From contig PBQX02000048.1 of the NCBI GenBank assembly GCA_002725175.2, positions 1-16,187 of the forward strand: a stretch of DNA of 16,187 nt, read 5' to 3'. This document shows, one piece after another, positions 1 to 8,225 of the stretch. The DNA is from CACKLF01 sp002725175 (GTDB taxonomy: Bacteria; Pseudomonadota; Alphaproteobacteria; Rhodobacterales; Rhodobacteraceae). The notes beneath the pieces are model-generated. The model ran no database searches. It was not told where the DNA came from and saw nothing but the letters and a program-made list of their open reading frames with translations. The position numbers and the translations under genes are program-made. Each line of letters starts with the position of its first letter. The stretch's first letter is position 1.

Positions 1-32
1 GACCGATGCTCTACCAATTGAGCTACACCCCT
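1..32 (-). tRNA. tRNA-Trp, 5' part only (truncated by window edge)
   Basis: Read on the minus strand from position 32, this gives a 7-nt acceptor strand AGGGGTG, then TA, a D-arm GCTC/GAGC enclosing AATTGGTA, a linker A, and the 5' anticodon strand TCGGT followed by the first anticodon-loop base. This matches the body of bacterial tRNA-Trp very closely. The anticodon, variable loop and T-arm lie outside the window, so the tryptophan identity rests on the 5' half alone. In many alphaproteobacteria tRNA-Trp sits just upstream of secE-nusG, so those genes may follow beyond the left edge; that is inference. A plausible promoter lies at 65-93. Confidence 0.82.
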
Positions 33-64
33 TAAAACATTTAAGAAAAAAATAATAATTATAA

Positions 65-93
65 ATTCTATTATAAATTAAAAAAGTTTACAA
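65..93 (-). promoter_or_regulatory. Candidate sigma-70 promoter for the tRNA
   Basis: On the minus strand a -35-like TTGTAA (88-93) and a -10-like TAGAAT (65-70) are separated by exactly 17 bp. Initiation near position 58 would leave a leader of about 25 nt before the mature tRNA 5' end at 32. The whole spacer is very AT-rich, so such matches arise easily by chance. Confidence 0.4.
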
Positions 94-209
94 TAATTTT
101 CGCCAAACATTAATCAGTTTTATGCGAAATAATCAATTTATAACCTTTATATTTTATAAATACTAATATAAGAGGTGATTAGCTTTTTTATATAAAACAA
201 GGTCAAATA

Positions 210-1430
210 ATGGGAAAAATTAAAGTAGAAAATCCGGTTGTGGAAATAGATGGCGATGAAATGACCCGGATAATATGGGATTATATAAAACAAAAATTAA
301 TTGTACCTTATTTAGATGTAGACCTTAAATATTTTGACTTAGGAATTGAAGAAAGAGATCGGACAAACGACCAAATAACAATTGACGCTGCGGAAGCAAT
401 AAAAGAAATAGGGGTCGGTGTTAAATGTGCCACAATTACTCCAGACGAAGCGCGAGTAGATGAATTTAAATTAAAATCGATGTGGAGGTCTCCTAATGGC
501 ACAATACGAAATATCCTTGGAGGAGTGGTATTCAGAGCTCCAATTATTTGCAAAAATGTACCTAGACTTGTCCCAGGCTGGAACAAGCCAATAGTTATAG
601 GAAGACATGCATACGCTGACCAATATAGGGCGACCGATTTTTTATTTCCTGGAAAGGGCAAGTTATCATTAAAATTTGTAGGAGATGATGGAAAGATAAT
701 AGAAAAAGAGGTTTTTGAAGCCCCTTCTGCTGGAATTACCATGGCAATGTATAATCTAGACCAGTCTATTATAGACTTTGCAAGAGCGTCTCTCAATTAT
801 GGTCTGAGAATGAATTGGCCAGTTTACTTATCAACAAAAAATACAATTCTCAAAGCCTACGACGGAAGATTTAAAGATCTATTTCAAAAGGTTTATGAGG
901 AAGAGTTTGAAGAGCAGTTTAAAAAATCAAATATTACTTATGAGCATAGGCTGATTGACGACATGGTTGCTTGCGCATTGAAATGGGAAGGAGGCTTTGT
1001 ATGGGCATGCAAAAACTATGATGGCGATGTCCAATCCGACACTTTAGCACAAGGCTTTGGTTCTCTTGGATTGATGACAAGTCAATTAATGAGCCCAGAT
1101 GGCAGCATTGTCGAGGCTGAAGCAGCTCACGGAACTGTTACCCGGCATTATCGTCAATATCAGCAAGGCAAAGAAACTTCTACTAATTCAATAGCATCAA
1201 TATTTGCGTGGACAGGAGGTCTTAAACATAGAGCCAAGCTGGACAAAAATAATGAATTGGCTAAATTCTCTGGAATTTTAGAATCCACAGTTATAGATAC
1301 CGTCGAAGAAGGTTTCATGACAAAGGACCTTGCTCTATTGGTAGGACCTGAACAAAAATGGCTAACAACTACCCAATTTTTAGATAAGGTTGATCAGCAC
1401 TTTCAAGTCAATTTATCAAAAGTTACTTAG
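210..1430 (+). CDS. icd: NADP-dependent isocitrate dehydrogenase (homodimeric, eukaryote-like type)
   Basis: Oxidatively decarboxylates isocitrate to 2-oxoglutarate in the TCA cycle, reducing NADP; cytosolic. The protein has 406 residues, the usual length for the short homodimeric class found in alphaproteobacteria and eukaryotes. Visible motifs are the substrate-binding segment RSPNGTIR (93-100), YDGRFKD (about 217-223), the metal ligands in DDMV (250-253) and NYDGDVQSD (269-277, Asp273 and Asp277), and the cofactor segment EAAHGTVTRHYRQYQQG (about 304-320). The ATG at 210 has AAGG seven bases upstream, which supports this start. It is divergent from the tRNA and convergent with alaS, 7 bp away. 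The order recA-alaS-icd is familiar in alphaproteobacteria. Function is very secure. Confidence 0.98.
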   Translation: MGKIKVENPVVEIDGDEMTRIIWDYIKQKLIVPYLDVDLKYFDLGIEERDRTNDQITIDAAEAIKEIGVGVKCATITPDEARVDEFKLKSMWRSPNGTIRNILGGVVFRAPIICKNVPRLVPGWNKPIVIGRHAYADQYRATDFLFPGKGKLSLKFVGDDGKIIEKEVFEAPSAGITMAMYNLDQSIIDFARASLNYGLRMNWPVYLSTKNTILKAYDGRFKDLFQKVYEEEFEEQFKKSNITYEHRLIDDMVACALKWEGGFVWACKNYDGDVQSDTLAQGFGSLGLMTSQLMSPDGSIVEAEAAHGTVTRHYRQYQQGKETSTNSIASIFAWTGGLKHRAKLDKNNELAKFSGILESTVIDTVEEGFMTKDLALLVGPEQKWLTTTQFLDKVDQHFQVNLSKVT

Positions 1431-1437
1431 AACAAAC

Positions 1438-4113
1438 TTATTTGGAATTGATATATGCTGCAATCTCTTCTAAGGCAGCAGAAATTCCAGACGGATTAGA
1501 TCCTCCAGCCTGAGCAAAATCAGTCCTACCACCGCCTCCTTGCCCCCCACACGCCTTGCTTGCCAACCTGGCAATATCTACGGCTGAAACTCGGTCTTCT
1601 AAATCTAAAGTTGCACCAACAGTAATCATAACCTTATTATCAGTTTTTGAAAAAATTATGACTATAGATTTCTTTAGGTTAGATTTTTTCTTATCAAGCA
1701 AAGATCTAATGTCTTTAATTGGTAAATCTTCAACTACTTTACTTAAAAGCTTTATCCCTTTGATTTCAATCGCTTTATCTAAACTTGAATCTCCAGCTTC
1801 CAAATCATGATTTACTGAATTCAACTTAATTTTCAAATTTGATATTTCCTGTTGATTTAACTTTCTTTCAGTTAAAAGGGCATCTACTCGGTCTAGTAAT
1901 TTATCAGATGTAGTCCTTAGATGACCAGAAAGATTTGTCACTATATTTAACATTCCAAGACTATAATCTATCGCCATTTGACCAGTTAAGGCTTCAATTC
2001 TTCTAACTCCACCAGACGAAGCAACTTCAGCAGTAATTATAAAATATCCAATATCTCCTGTATAATTAACGTGAGTTCCGCCACAAAGTTCAACCGAGTA
2101 GGAATTGCCAGAAAAACCTAAGGAAGAATTTTCTCTTTTGCCAATTGAAACAACCCTCACATCATGGTCATATTTTTCTCCAAACAAAGCCCTAGCGCCC
2201 AACTTTTTAGCTTTTTCAAGATCAAGAATATTTGTCTCTACTTTCGAATTTTGCCTAATAAGAGTATTTACTTCATTTTGAATTTTTTCTATTTCAACAC
2301 TAGAAACAGGCGCATTGTGAGAGAAGTCAAATCTCAAACGGTCGCTAGAATTTAACGACCCCCTCTGCTCTACATGCTGCCCTAAATTATTCCGAAGTGC
2401 TTCGTGTAAGATATGCGTTGCGGAATGATTTGCTCTGATTTTAAATCTATTGGATTCTTCCACTGATAATTTAAGAGTCTGTCCAACTGAAATTTCACCT
2501 TCTGTCACTGCCACTTCATGAATAACAAAACCTCTAATATTAAAAACATTCTCAACTTTTCCCGTCCCTGTTGAAGATTCAATGACCCCTTTGTCTCCAA
2601 CCTGACCACCAGATTCTCCAAAAAAGGGAGTTTGATTGCAAAGCATTTGAGCAGTTTCGCCTCCCTTAACTTTACTGACTTCAGATCCGCTAACATTGAA
2701 TGACATGATCAATCCCTCACATTGCAATTGATCATACCCAAGAAATTCAGTTTTTTCATTATTCTCAATTATCTTTAACCATGCCTTGTCTTCAGAAATA
2801 CTTCCACTTCCAGACCAAGCATTTCTTGCCCGTTCCTTTTGTGCCTTCATTTCAGCTTCATAACCATTCAAGTCAACAGTCATATTCTTTTCTCTTAAAG
2901 CATCTTGAGTTAAGTCAAGAGGAAACCCAAATGTATCATATAATTTAAAAGCAATTTTCCCATCAAGGACTTGCCCATTCCCTAGATCCCTAATCTCACT
3001 TTCTAACAAACTAAGACCCTTATCTAAAGTTGTAATAAATTTGCTTTCCTCAGCATGCAAGGCCTTCTCTATTAAAGACTGATTGCTGTTAAGTTCAGGA
3101 AAAGCCCCACCCATTAAATCAACCAATTTTCCAACTAACTTATGAATAAATGGTTCATTTATATTCATTAAATTTCCATGTCGCATGGCACGCCTTAAAA
3201 TACGCCTTAAAACATAACCTCTGCCTTCACTCGAAGGCATAACCCCATCAGCTATCAAAAACGCCGCTGAACGCAAGTGATCTGAAATAACTCTATGGTG
3301 ATTTTTGGAAACACCATCTGGATCTGTTGAGCTAATTTTTGCTGATTCCTCTATTAAAGATCGCATTAAGTCGGTATCGTAGTTATCGTGCTTTCCCTGA
3401 AGTATGGCTGCCATTCTTTCTAAACCCATACCCGTATCAATTGAAGGCTTAGGAAGATTTTCTCGTAGCCCTCCTTCCATTTGATAAAATTGCATAAAAA
3501 CCAAATTCCAAATTTCAACAAACCTATCACCATCCTCATTTTTGGATCCTGGAGGTCCGCCCTCAATTTTATCACCATGATCATAAAAAATTTCAGAACA
3601 AGGCCCACAAGGCCCAGTAGGTCCCATAGACCAAAAATTATCGGAGGTATTTATTCGAATAATTTTATTTTCATTTATCCCAGCATAACTTTTCCATAAA
3701 TTGACCGCCTCATCATCATCATGAAACACAGTGACTAGAAGCTTTTCTTTTGGAAGTCCAAATTCCTTGGTGACCAGGTCCCATGCCAATGGAATCGCTC
3801 TTTCTTTAAAATAATCACCAAAGGAAAAATTTCCTAGCATCTCAAAAAATGTATGATGTCTTGCTGTATACCCTACATTATCGAGATCATTGTGTTTCCC
3901 GCCAGCCCTTACACATTTTTGTGAAGTTACCGCTCGCGGAATATCTCTAGTCTCGTCGCCTGTAAAAACATTTTTAAATTGAACCATCCCTGAATTTGTA
4001 AACATCAGGGTGGGATCATTCATGGGAACTAAGGGTGAACTTTGAACTTCCTCATGATTATTCTTTATAAAATAATCTATGAATTTTGACCTGATTTCAT
4101 TTAATTTTGCCAT
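1438..4113 (-). CDS. alaS: Alanyl-tRNA synthetase
   Basis: Charges tRNA-Ala with alanine and hydrolyses mischarged Ser/Gly-tRNA-Ala. At 891 residues it is full length. The N-terminal class II catalytic core shows RHHTFFEMLGNFSFGDYFK (85-103) and the region around DTGMGLERM (226-234). The editing domain has the zinc-site motif HSATH (563-567) and CGGTH (677-681). The C-terminal C-Ala region ends with the glycine-rich CGGQGGGGR and a short tail. The start is an ATG at 4113 with no clear Shine-Dalgarno sequence. The gene lies 182 bp downstream of recA in the same direction, so it may be read through from recA or have its own promoter in that AT-rich spacer. Its end nearly abuts the end of icd. 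Confidence 0.98.
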   Translation of the reverse strand: MAKLNEIRSKFIDYFIKNNHEEVQSSPLVPMNDPTLMFTNSGMVQFKNVFTGDETRDIPRAVTSQKCVRAGGKHNDLDNVGYTARHHTFFEMLGNFSFGDYFKERAIPLAWDLVTKEFGLPKEKLLVTVFHDDDEAVNLWKSYAGINENKIIRINTSDNFWSMGPTGPCGPCSEIFYDHGDKIEGGPPGSKNEDGDRFVEIWNLVFMQFYQMEGGLRENLPKPSIDTGMGLERMAAILQGKHDNYDTDLMRSLIEESAKISSTDPDGVSKNHHRVISDHLRSAAFLIADGVMPSSEGRGYVLRRILRRAMRHGNLMNINEPFIHKLVGKLVDLMGGAFPELNSNQSLIEKALHAEESKFITTLDKGLSLLESEIRDLGNGQVLDGKIAFKLYDTFGFPLDLTQDALREKNMTVDLNGYEAEMKAQKERARNAWSGSGSISEDKAWLKIIENNEKTEFLGYDQLQCEGLIMSFNVSGSEVSKVKGGETAQMLCNQTPFFGESGGQVGDKGVIESSTGTGKVENVFNIRGFVIHEVAVTEGEISVGQTLKLSVEESNRFKIRANHSATHILHEALRNNLGQHVEQRGSLNSSDRLRFDFSHNAPVSSVEIEKIQNEVNTLIRQNSKVETNILDLEKAKKLGARALFGEKYDHDVRVVSIGKRENSSLGFSGNSYSVELCGGTHVNYTGDIGYFIITAEVASSGGVRRIEALTGQMAIDYSLGMLNIVTNLSGHLRTTSDKLLDRVDALLTERKLNQQEISNLKIKLNSVNHDLEAGDSSLDKAIEIKGIKLLSKVVEDLPIKDIRSLLDKKKSNLKKSIVIIFSKTDNKVMITVGATLDLEDRVSAVDIARLASKACGGQGGGGRTDFAQAGGSNPSGISAALEEIAAYINSK

Positions 4114-4135
4114 AAGTCTAATTCCAAATATTTCA

Positions 4136-4171
4136 TTATTTAATTAATATAGTCTTTATTTAATTAAATAA
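4136..4171. repeat. Tandem AT palindromic motifs upstream of alaS
   Basis: The 12-mer TTATTTAATTAA occurs at 4136-4147 and again at 4156-4167, offset by 20 bp. The second copy extends into a perfect 16-bp palindrome (4156-4171). They lie 23-58 bp upstream of the alaS start codon. A spacing of about two helical turns could suit paired regulator binding, but the local base composition makes chance a serious alternative. Confidence 0.35.
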
Positions 4172-4251
4172 CTTTCAAATATATTAAGGAAATAACTTAT
4201 TTTGACATGCCACGCAAATGATTAAAGGAATGACTTAAATCGATTTTTTTC

Positions 4252-4282
4252 TGGGACAACTATTCTACCCATAATTGCCCCA
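4252..4282. repeat. Inverted repeat (hairpin) downstream of recA
   Basis: The arms TGGGACAA (4252-4259) and TTGCCCCA (4275-4282) pair over 8 bp with one G-U wobble, around a 15-base loop. It is the most GC-rich stem in this spacer and begins 14 bp after the recA stop. On the recA transcript it is followed by an A-tract, not a U-tract, so it is not a canonical intrinsic terminator. It could be an RNA 3'-end stabiliser, a weak attenuator, or nothing. Confidence 0.35.
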
Positions 4283-4295
4283 AACTTTAGTCTGC

Positions 4296-5363
4296 CTATC
4301 CCTCTTTTTCAACTGGAGGGTCAACTTCTTTTATTTCTTCAGCTATATCTTTTCCGCTATCTCTTATTTGCTTTTCAATAGATTGAGCGATTTCAGGATT
4401 GTCTTTCAAAAAGATTTTTGCATTTTCCCTACCTTGACCAATTCTCTCATCCTTATATGAAAACCAGGAACCTGACTTTTCTACAAAACCTAAATTAACT
4501 CCTATGTCCAGAAGCTCGCCTGTTTTTGATATTCCTTCCCCATACATTATATCAAATTCAACTTGCTTAAAGGGAGGGGCTACCTTATTTTTTACAACCT
4601 TTACTCTAGTTGCATTTCCAACTACTTCATCTCTATCTTTTAATGCGCCGATACGCCTTATATCCAGCCGAACAGAAGAGTAAAATTTTAAGGCATTACC
4701 CCCCGTGGTAGTTTCAGGACTTCCAAACATAACCCCAATTTTCATTCGAATCTGATTTATGAAAATGACCATACAATTTGATCTATTAATAGAACCGGTT
4801 AATTTTCGCATAGCTTGACTCATCAATCTAGCTTGCGCCCCAACTTGTGCATCACCCATATCACCTTCCAACTCAGATCTTGGTGTTAATGCGGCAACAC
4901 TATCAACAACAACCACTGATACAGCTCCTGACCGTACCAATGTCTCTGTAATTTCAAGAGCCTGCTCCCCTGCATCTGGCTGAGAAATTAACAAATCATC
5001 CAAATTCACCCCAAGTTTTCGAGCATAATTTGGATCCAGCGCATGCTCCGCATCTACAAAAGCACATACCCCACTTTTTTTCTGCTCTTCTGCTATCACA
5101 TGCAATGCTAGTGTCGTCTTTCCTGAACTTTCTGGGCCAAATATCTCAATTATTCTTCCTTTTGGCAATCCGCCTATACCTAGTGCTAAGTCTAGACCAA
5201 TAGATCCAGTAGATATCGCCTCAATATCGGACACAGGATTATCTTGCCCCAGCTTCATTATGGAGCCTTTCCCAAAACTTCTTTCAATTTGCGATAATGC
5301 TGTTTCTAATGCCTTTTCTTTATCCATTCCCTGTCTTTCTGATAAGTTTACAAGTGTCGCCAT
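4296..5363 (-). CDS. recA: Recombinase A
   Basis: Forms ATP-dependent filaments on single-stranded DNA, drives strand exchange in recombination repair, and promotes LexA self-cleavage in the SOS response. The 355-residue protein has Walker A GPESSGKT (76-83), Walker B VVVVDS (about 150-155), the L2 DNA-binding loop GSPETTTGGNALKFYSS (214-230), and an acidic C-terminal tail. The ATG at 5363 is preceded by a good Shine-Dalgarno AAGGAAG. Upstream at 5434-5448 is an alphaproteobacterial type LexA box, so SOS induction is expected. It follows the RsmB-like gene in the same direction with a 126-bp gap carrying its own control region. alaS lies downstream. Confidence 0.99.
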   Translation of the reverse strand: MATLVNLSERQGMDKEKALETALSQIERSFGKGSIMKLGQDNPVSDIEAISTGSIGLDLALGIGGLPKGRIIEIFGPESSGKTTLALHVIAEEQKKSGVCAFVDAEHALDPNYARKLGVNLDDLLISQPDAGEQALEITETLVRSGAVSVVVVDSVAALTPRSELEGDMGDAQVGAQARLMSQAMRKLTGSINRSNCMVIFINQIRMKIGVMFGSPETTTGGNALKFYSSVRLDIRRIGALKDRDEVVGNATRVKVVKNKVAPPFKQVEFDIMYGEGISKTGELLDIGVNLGFVEKSGSWFSYKDERIGQGRENAKIFLKDNPEIAQSIEKQIRDSGKDIAEEIKEVDPPVEKEG

Positions 5364-5433
5364 TTTTCTTCCTTATTTCACAACTATTCTATTTCATCAA
5401 CTGATATAGAAAAAGTTCATATTAAATTATTTT

Positions 5434-5448
5434 GTTCTATATATGTTC
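5434..5448 (-). promoter_or_regulatory. LexA SOS box (GAAC-N7-GAAC) of recA
   Basis: On the recA strand this reads GAAC, seven bases (ATATATA), GAAC; on the plus strand it is GTTC-N7-GTTC. This direct-repeat form, with exactly seven spacer bases, is the established LexA operator of alphaproteobacteria and differs from the palindromic CTG-N10-CAG box of gammaproteobacteria. It lies 71-85 nt upstream of the recA ATG, where an operator is expected. A further GTTC at 5415-5418 lies at the wrong spacing for a second box. No convincing -35/-10 pair could be fixed around it. Confidence 0.85.
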
Positions 5449-5489
5449 TAGTTTTACTTATAGATCAAAACGTGAACAAATCAACAAAA

Positions 5490-6710
5490 TTATTTATTTT
5501 TTTTTAAAACAGAAAGAAAAAAGCCATCCCCACCCTCCAATGGCGAAATAAATTGCTCTCTCTCTAAGCAATAATCATTACTGTTTTTTAAGAATCTTGA
5601 AATGACTTCACCATTTTCTTCATCTAACAAAGAGCAAGTAATATAGAAAATTAGCCCACTTTTATTTACATAACTCACAACCTGATTAAGAATACTATAT
5701 TGAATCTCTGTCAATTTATTTATCTCGGAAAGAGTTAAATTCCATTTTGTAAATGGATCTCTCCGCCATGTTCCACTACCGGAACATGGAGCATCGACTA
5801 TCACAGCATCAAATGATTTTCCGAAGAGCATTCTATCATCTAAGAACTTAATCTTTGCACAAGCTCGCTTTGCTCTAATTTTGAAAGGCTTTAACCTTGA
5901 AGAATTTAAATCATATGCATAGAGTTCTATATTGTTCGAGAAATGTGAGGCCAATGCTAAGCTTTTGCCACCACCACCAGCACAAAAATCTAAAATTGAC
6001 ATACCTTCTTTAACAACAATATTATTTACTACTTGCTGCGAGCCTAAGTCCTGAAATTCAAATAAACCTTCTGAAAAATGTTTCGAAAGCTTGAGCTTAT
6101 TGGAAGCATTCAAAACCTTTAATGCGTCCCTATTTTTAATTTGTGACTCAATTTCAAACCCCTCAGCCTTTAACTTTGAAGTCAAGTCTTTTGTAGAAAT
6201 CTTGATTTTATTTGCCCTTATAAAAACAGATGCCCGCTTCAGAAATAATTCCATTATTTTTGAAAAATCTTTCCCCAATGACCTCTTCAATGACTTATCT
6301 AAAAAATCTGGGTAGCTATATTTTACTGGATCTTCCCTTATAGCCTCCCTTTTTAAAGATTTATTTGATAAAATATTGCGCTCAGTGTCAGATAGCAGTT
6401 GCAGATCAAAATCTCTGCTTCCAAAAAAAANATTAAAATCAGTTAAATGATCATTATGGTAGTGATCATACAAAAAAGACAGAACTAAATTTCTACCATC
6501 ACCCTTACTCTCCTTATTACTCCATCTATGTAAGAGATACCTTTTATTCCTTAAACAGTAATAAACTATGTCTCGAATTTTTCGCCTATCTTTGGAGCCA
6601 GCAAATCGGTTTTGGCGCCCCCAATTANTTAAAACTTTTAGAGACATTTCAGAAGATACAAGGGTCTCTAATATTTCCTGTGCTGATCTAAATTGTGCAG
6701 AAGGTCTCAT
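5490..6710 (-). CDS. RsmB/NOP-family rRNA cytosine-C5 methyltransferase
   Basis: SAM-dependent RNA m5C methyltransferase of the RsmB/NOL1/NOP2/Sun family, 406 residues, probably acting on 16S rRNA. SAM-binding motif I is LDFCAGGGGKS (240-250). Motif IV is DAPCSGSGTWRRDP (306-319), with the Pro-Cys used for product release. Motif VI is YITCS (356-360), holding the family's catalytic Cys (359). The N-terminal 90 residues are helical and carry GSKDRRKIRD (38-47), as in the alphaproteobacterial branch; the NusB-like domain is short or diverged. The ATG at 6710 is preceded by GGAAAG and lies 23 bp after the guaB stop, so the two are co-transcribed. Two ambiguous bases (6431, 6628) leave residues undefined. 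The exact target nucleotide cannot be told from sequence. Confidence 0.9.
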   Translation of the reverse strand: MRPSAQFRSAQEILETLVSSEMSLKVLXNWGRQNRFAGSKDRRKIRDIVYYCLRNKRYLLHRWSNKESKGDGRNLVLSFLYDHYHNDHLTDFNXFFGSRDFDLQLLSDTERNILSNKSLKREAIREDPVKYSYPDFLDKSLKRSLGKDFSKIMELFLKRASVFIRANKIKISTKDLTSKLKAEGFEIESQIKNRDALKVLNASNKLKLSKHFSEGLFEFQDLGSQQVVNNIVVKEGMSILDFCAGGGGKSLALASHFSNNIELYAYDLNSSRLKPFKIRAKRACAKIKFLDDRMLFGKSFDAVIVDAPCSGSGTWRRDPFTKWNLTLSEINKLTEIQYSILNQVVSYVNKSGLIFYITCSLLDEENGEVISRFLKNSNDYCLEREQFISPLEGGDGFFLSVLKKNK

Positions 6711-6733
6711 TTAAAATANCTTTCCGAATTTAA

Positions 6734-8188
6734 TTACTCACCTCTATAATTCGGAGCTTCCCTAGTTACCTGAACATTATGNACATGACTTTCTTCAAGA
6801 CTAGAGTTAGAAATCTTNATAAANTNACATTTTGAGCTCATTTCCNCTAAATATCTCACNCCCGTATATCCCATAGAGGCCCTTAGGCCTCCCATCATTT
6901 GATGAAGAACATTTCCNACTGGACCTTTATACGGAACTTGGCCTTCAACCCCCTCNGGCACTAGCTTTTCCTCCAAAACTTCTTTTTGAAAATATCTATC
7001 TGCCGAACCGCGAGCCATAGCACCCAAAGATCCCATGCCTCGATAAGCTTTGAATGTCCGACCTTNATATAAAATAAGATCCCCAGGTGCTTCATCTGTT
7101 CCAGCCAAAATAGACCCTGCCATAATACAAGAAGCTCCAGCGGCAATTGCTTTAGCAAAATCTCCTGAGAATTTNATTCCCCCNTCAGCAATTATAGTAT
7201 GTCCNGTTTTTTGCGCCTCCTTAGCACAGTTTAATATAGCAGTTAATTGAGGCACACCGACTCCAGATACTACTCTTGTAGTACATATAGAACCTGGCCC
7301 AACCCCTACCTTTACTGAATCAGCCCCTGCTTCTATAAGAGCACNTGTACCCTTGGCTGTAGCGACATTTCCTGCAATGACCTTTGCTTTAGGAAAATTA
7401 CTTTTTACAAGCTTAACAGCTTTAAGAACTTGGTCAGAATGACCATGTGCCGTATCAATTACTATAAAATCAACCCCACTTTCAATAAGCCTCGAAGACC
7501 TTTCAAAACCTTCTTCTCCCACGGTTGATGCTGCAGCTACGCGGAGCTTGCCCTCATTGTCTTTTGTCGCCAATGGATTCAATATAGCGCCCTCGAGATC
7601 CTTTATTGTAATCAGTCCAATTAATTCATTATCNTTCTTAACTATCGGGAGTTTTTCAACTCNTCGCTCAGCCATTATTTTTTTGGCAATAGATGGATCA
7701 GATCCAGAATTTATTGTTGCAAGATTTTTCTTTGTCATAATAGTTGAGATTTTCAACTGTTCATCAGAGGAGAATCTCATATCTCTGTTTGTTAAAATAC
7801 CAACCAGTTTATTTTCATCATCAACCACGGGAAACCCTGTAATATTAAATTCTTTCTGCAGAGCTCTGGCCTCACGAACTGTCTGATGCTCTCTTAGAGT
7901 TATTGGATTGCTGATAACACCACTTTCAAAGCGCTTCACCTTCCTAACCATTTTAGCTTGTTCCTCTATACTCATATTGCGATGTATAACTCCCAATCCT
8001 CCAAATTGAGCCATTGCTGTTGCCATTTCAAATTCAGTCACCGTATCCATCGCTGAAGACATAATTGGGGCATTAAGTTTTATTCCCTTAATTAACTCTA
8101 CTGAAGTTGAAACTTCTCCAGGCACTACATCGGAAGCAGCTGGCACTAGCAACACATCATCAAAAGTTAACCCTTCAGAAATTTCCAT
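6734..8188 (-). CDS. guaB: Inosine-5'-monophosphate dehydrogenase
   Basis: Oxidises IMP to XMP with NAD, the committed step toward GTP. About 484 residues, full length. The TIM-barrel core is interrupted by a pair of CBS domains (about 92-200). The NAD-side Asp is in DTAHGH (245-250), and the catalytic loop is GVGPGSICTTR (295-305) with nucleophile Cys302. The C-terminal flap segment VEGQVPYKG is present. I chose the ATG at 8188 over an in-frame GTG at 8197 because an AGGG lies eight bases before this ATG and would overlap the GTG, and because MEISEGLTFDDVLL is the usual family start. Fifteen ambiguous bases fall inside, ten at third codon positions. It lies 37 bp after rlmE in one operon. 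Confidence 0.97.
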   Translation of the reverse strand: MEISEGLTFDDVLLVPAASDVVPGEVSTSVELIKGIKLNAPIMSSAMDTVTEFEMATAMAQFGGLGVIHRNMSIEEQAKMVRKVKRFESGVISNPITLREHQTVREARALQKEFNITGFPVVDDENKLVGILTNRDMRFSSDEQLKISTIMTKKNLATINSGSDPSIAKKIMAERXVEKLPIVKXDNELIGLITIKDLEGAILNPLATKDNEGKLRVAAASTVGEEGFERSSRLIESGVDFIVIDTAHGHSDQVLKAVKLVKSNFPKAKVIAGNVATAKGTXALIEAGADSVKVGVGPGSICTTRVVSGVGVPQLTAILNCAKEAQKXGHTIIAXGGXKFSGDFAKAIAAGASCIMAGSILAGTDEAPGDLILYXGRTFKAYRGMGSLGAMARGSADRYFQKEVLEEKLVXEGVEGQVPYKGPXGNVLHQMMGGLRASMGYTXVRYLXEMSSKCXFXKISNSSLEESHXHNVQVTREAPNYRGE

Positions 8189-8225
8189 TATAAACACCCT
8201 ATGCTTTTTATCTTACAAAATGCTT

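Noticed and set aside
308..796. Long antisense open frame inside icd (and similar ones inside alaS, guaB, the MetF-like gene, the methyltransferase and aroB)
   Set aside because: They are antisense or out-of-frame shadows of genes with clear family motifs, without ribosome sites or recognisable domains.
4202..4230. Plus-strand TTGACA resembling a perfect -35 box between alaS and recA
   Set aside because: No -10-like hexamer at 16-18 bp and no plus-strand gene downstream; the only plus-strand open frame there is the antisense of recA.
5497..5505. T9 homopolymer (A9 on the coding strand) near the 3' end of the RsmB-like gene as a slippage or frameshift site
   Set aside because: It lies in the last few codons, the annotated frame ends three codons later with a normal stop, and all catalytic motifs are upstream; slippage would only change the tail.
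7663..7663. Ambiguous codon NGA in guaB that could be a stop (TGA)
   Set aside because: The remaining gene is intact with catalytic motifs downstream, the other readings give Arg or Gly, and it belongs to the cluster of ambiguous consensus bases; a real nonsense mutation is unlikely.
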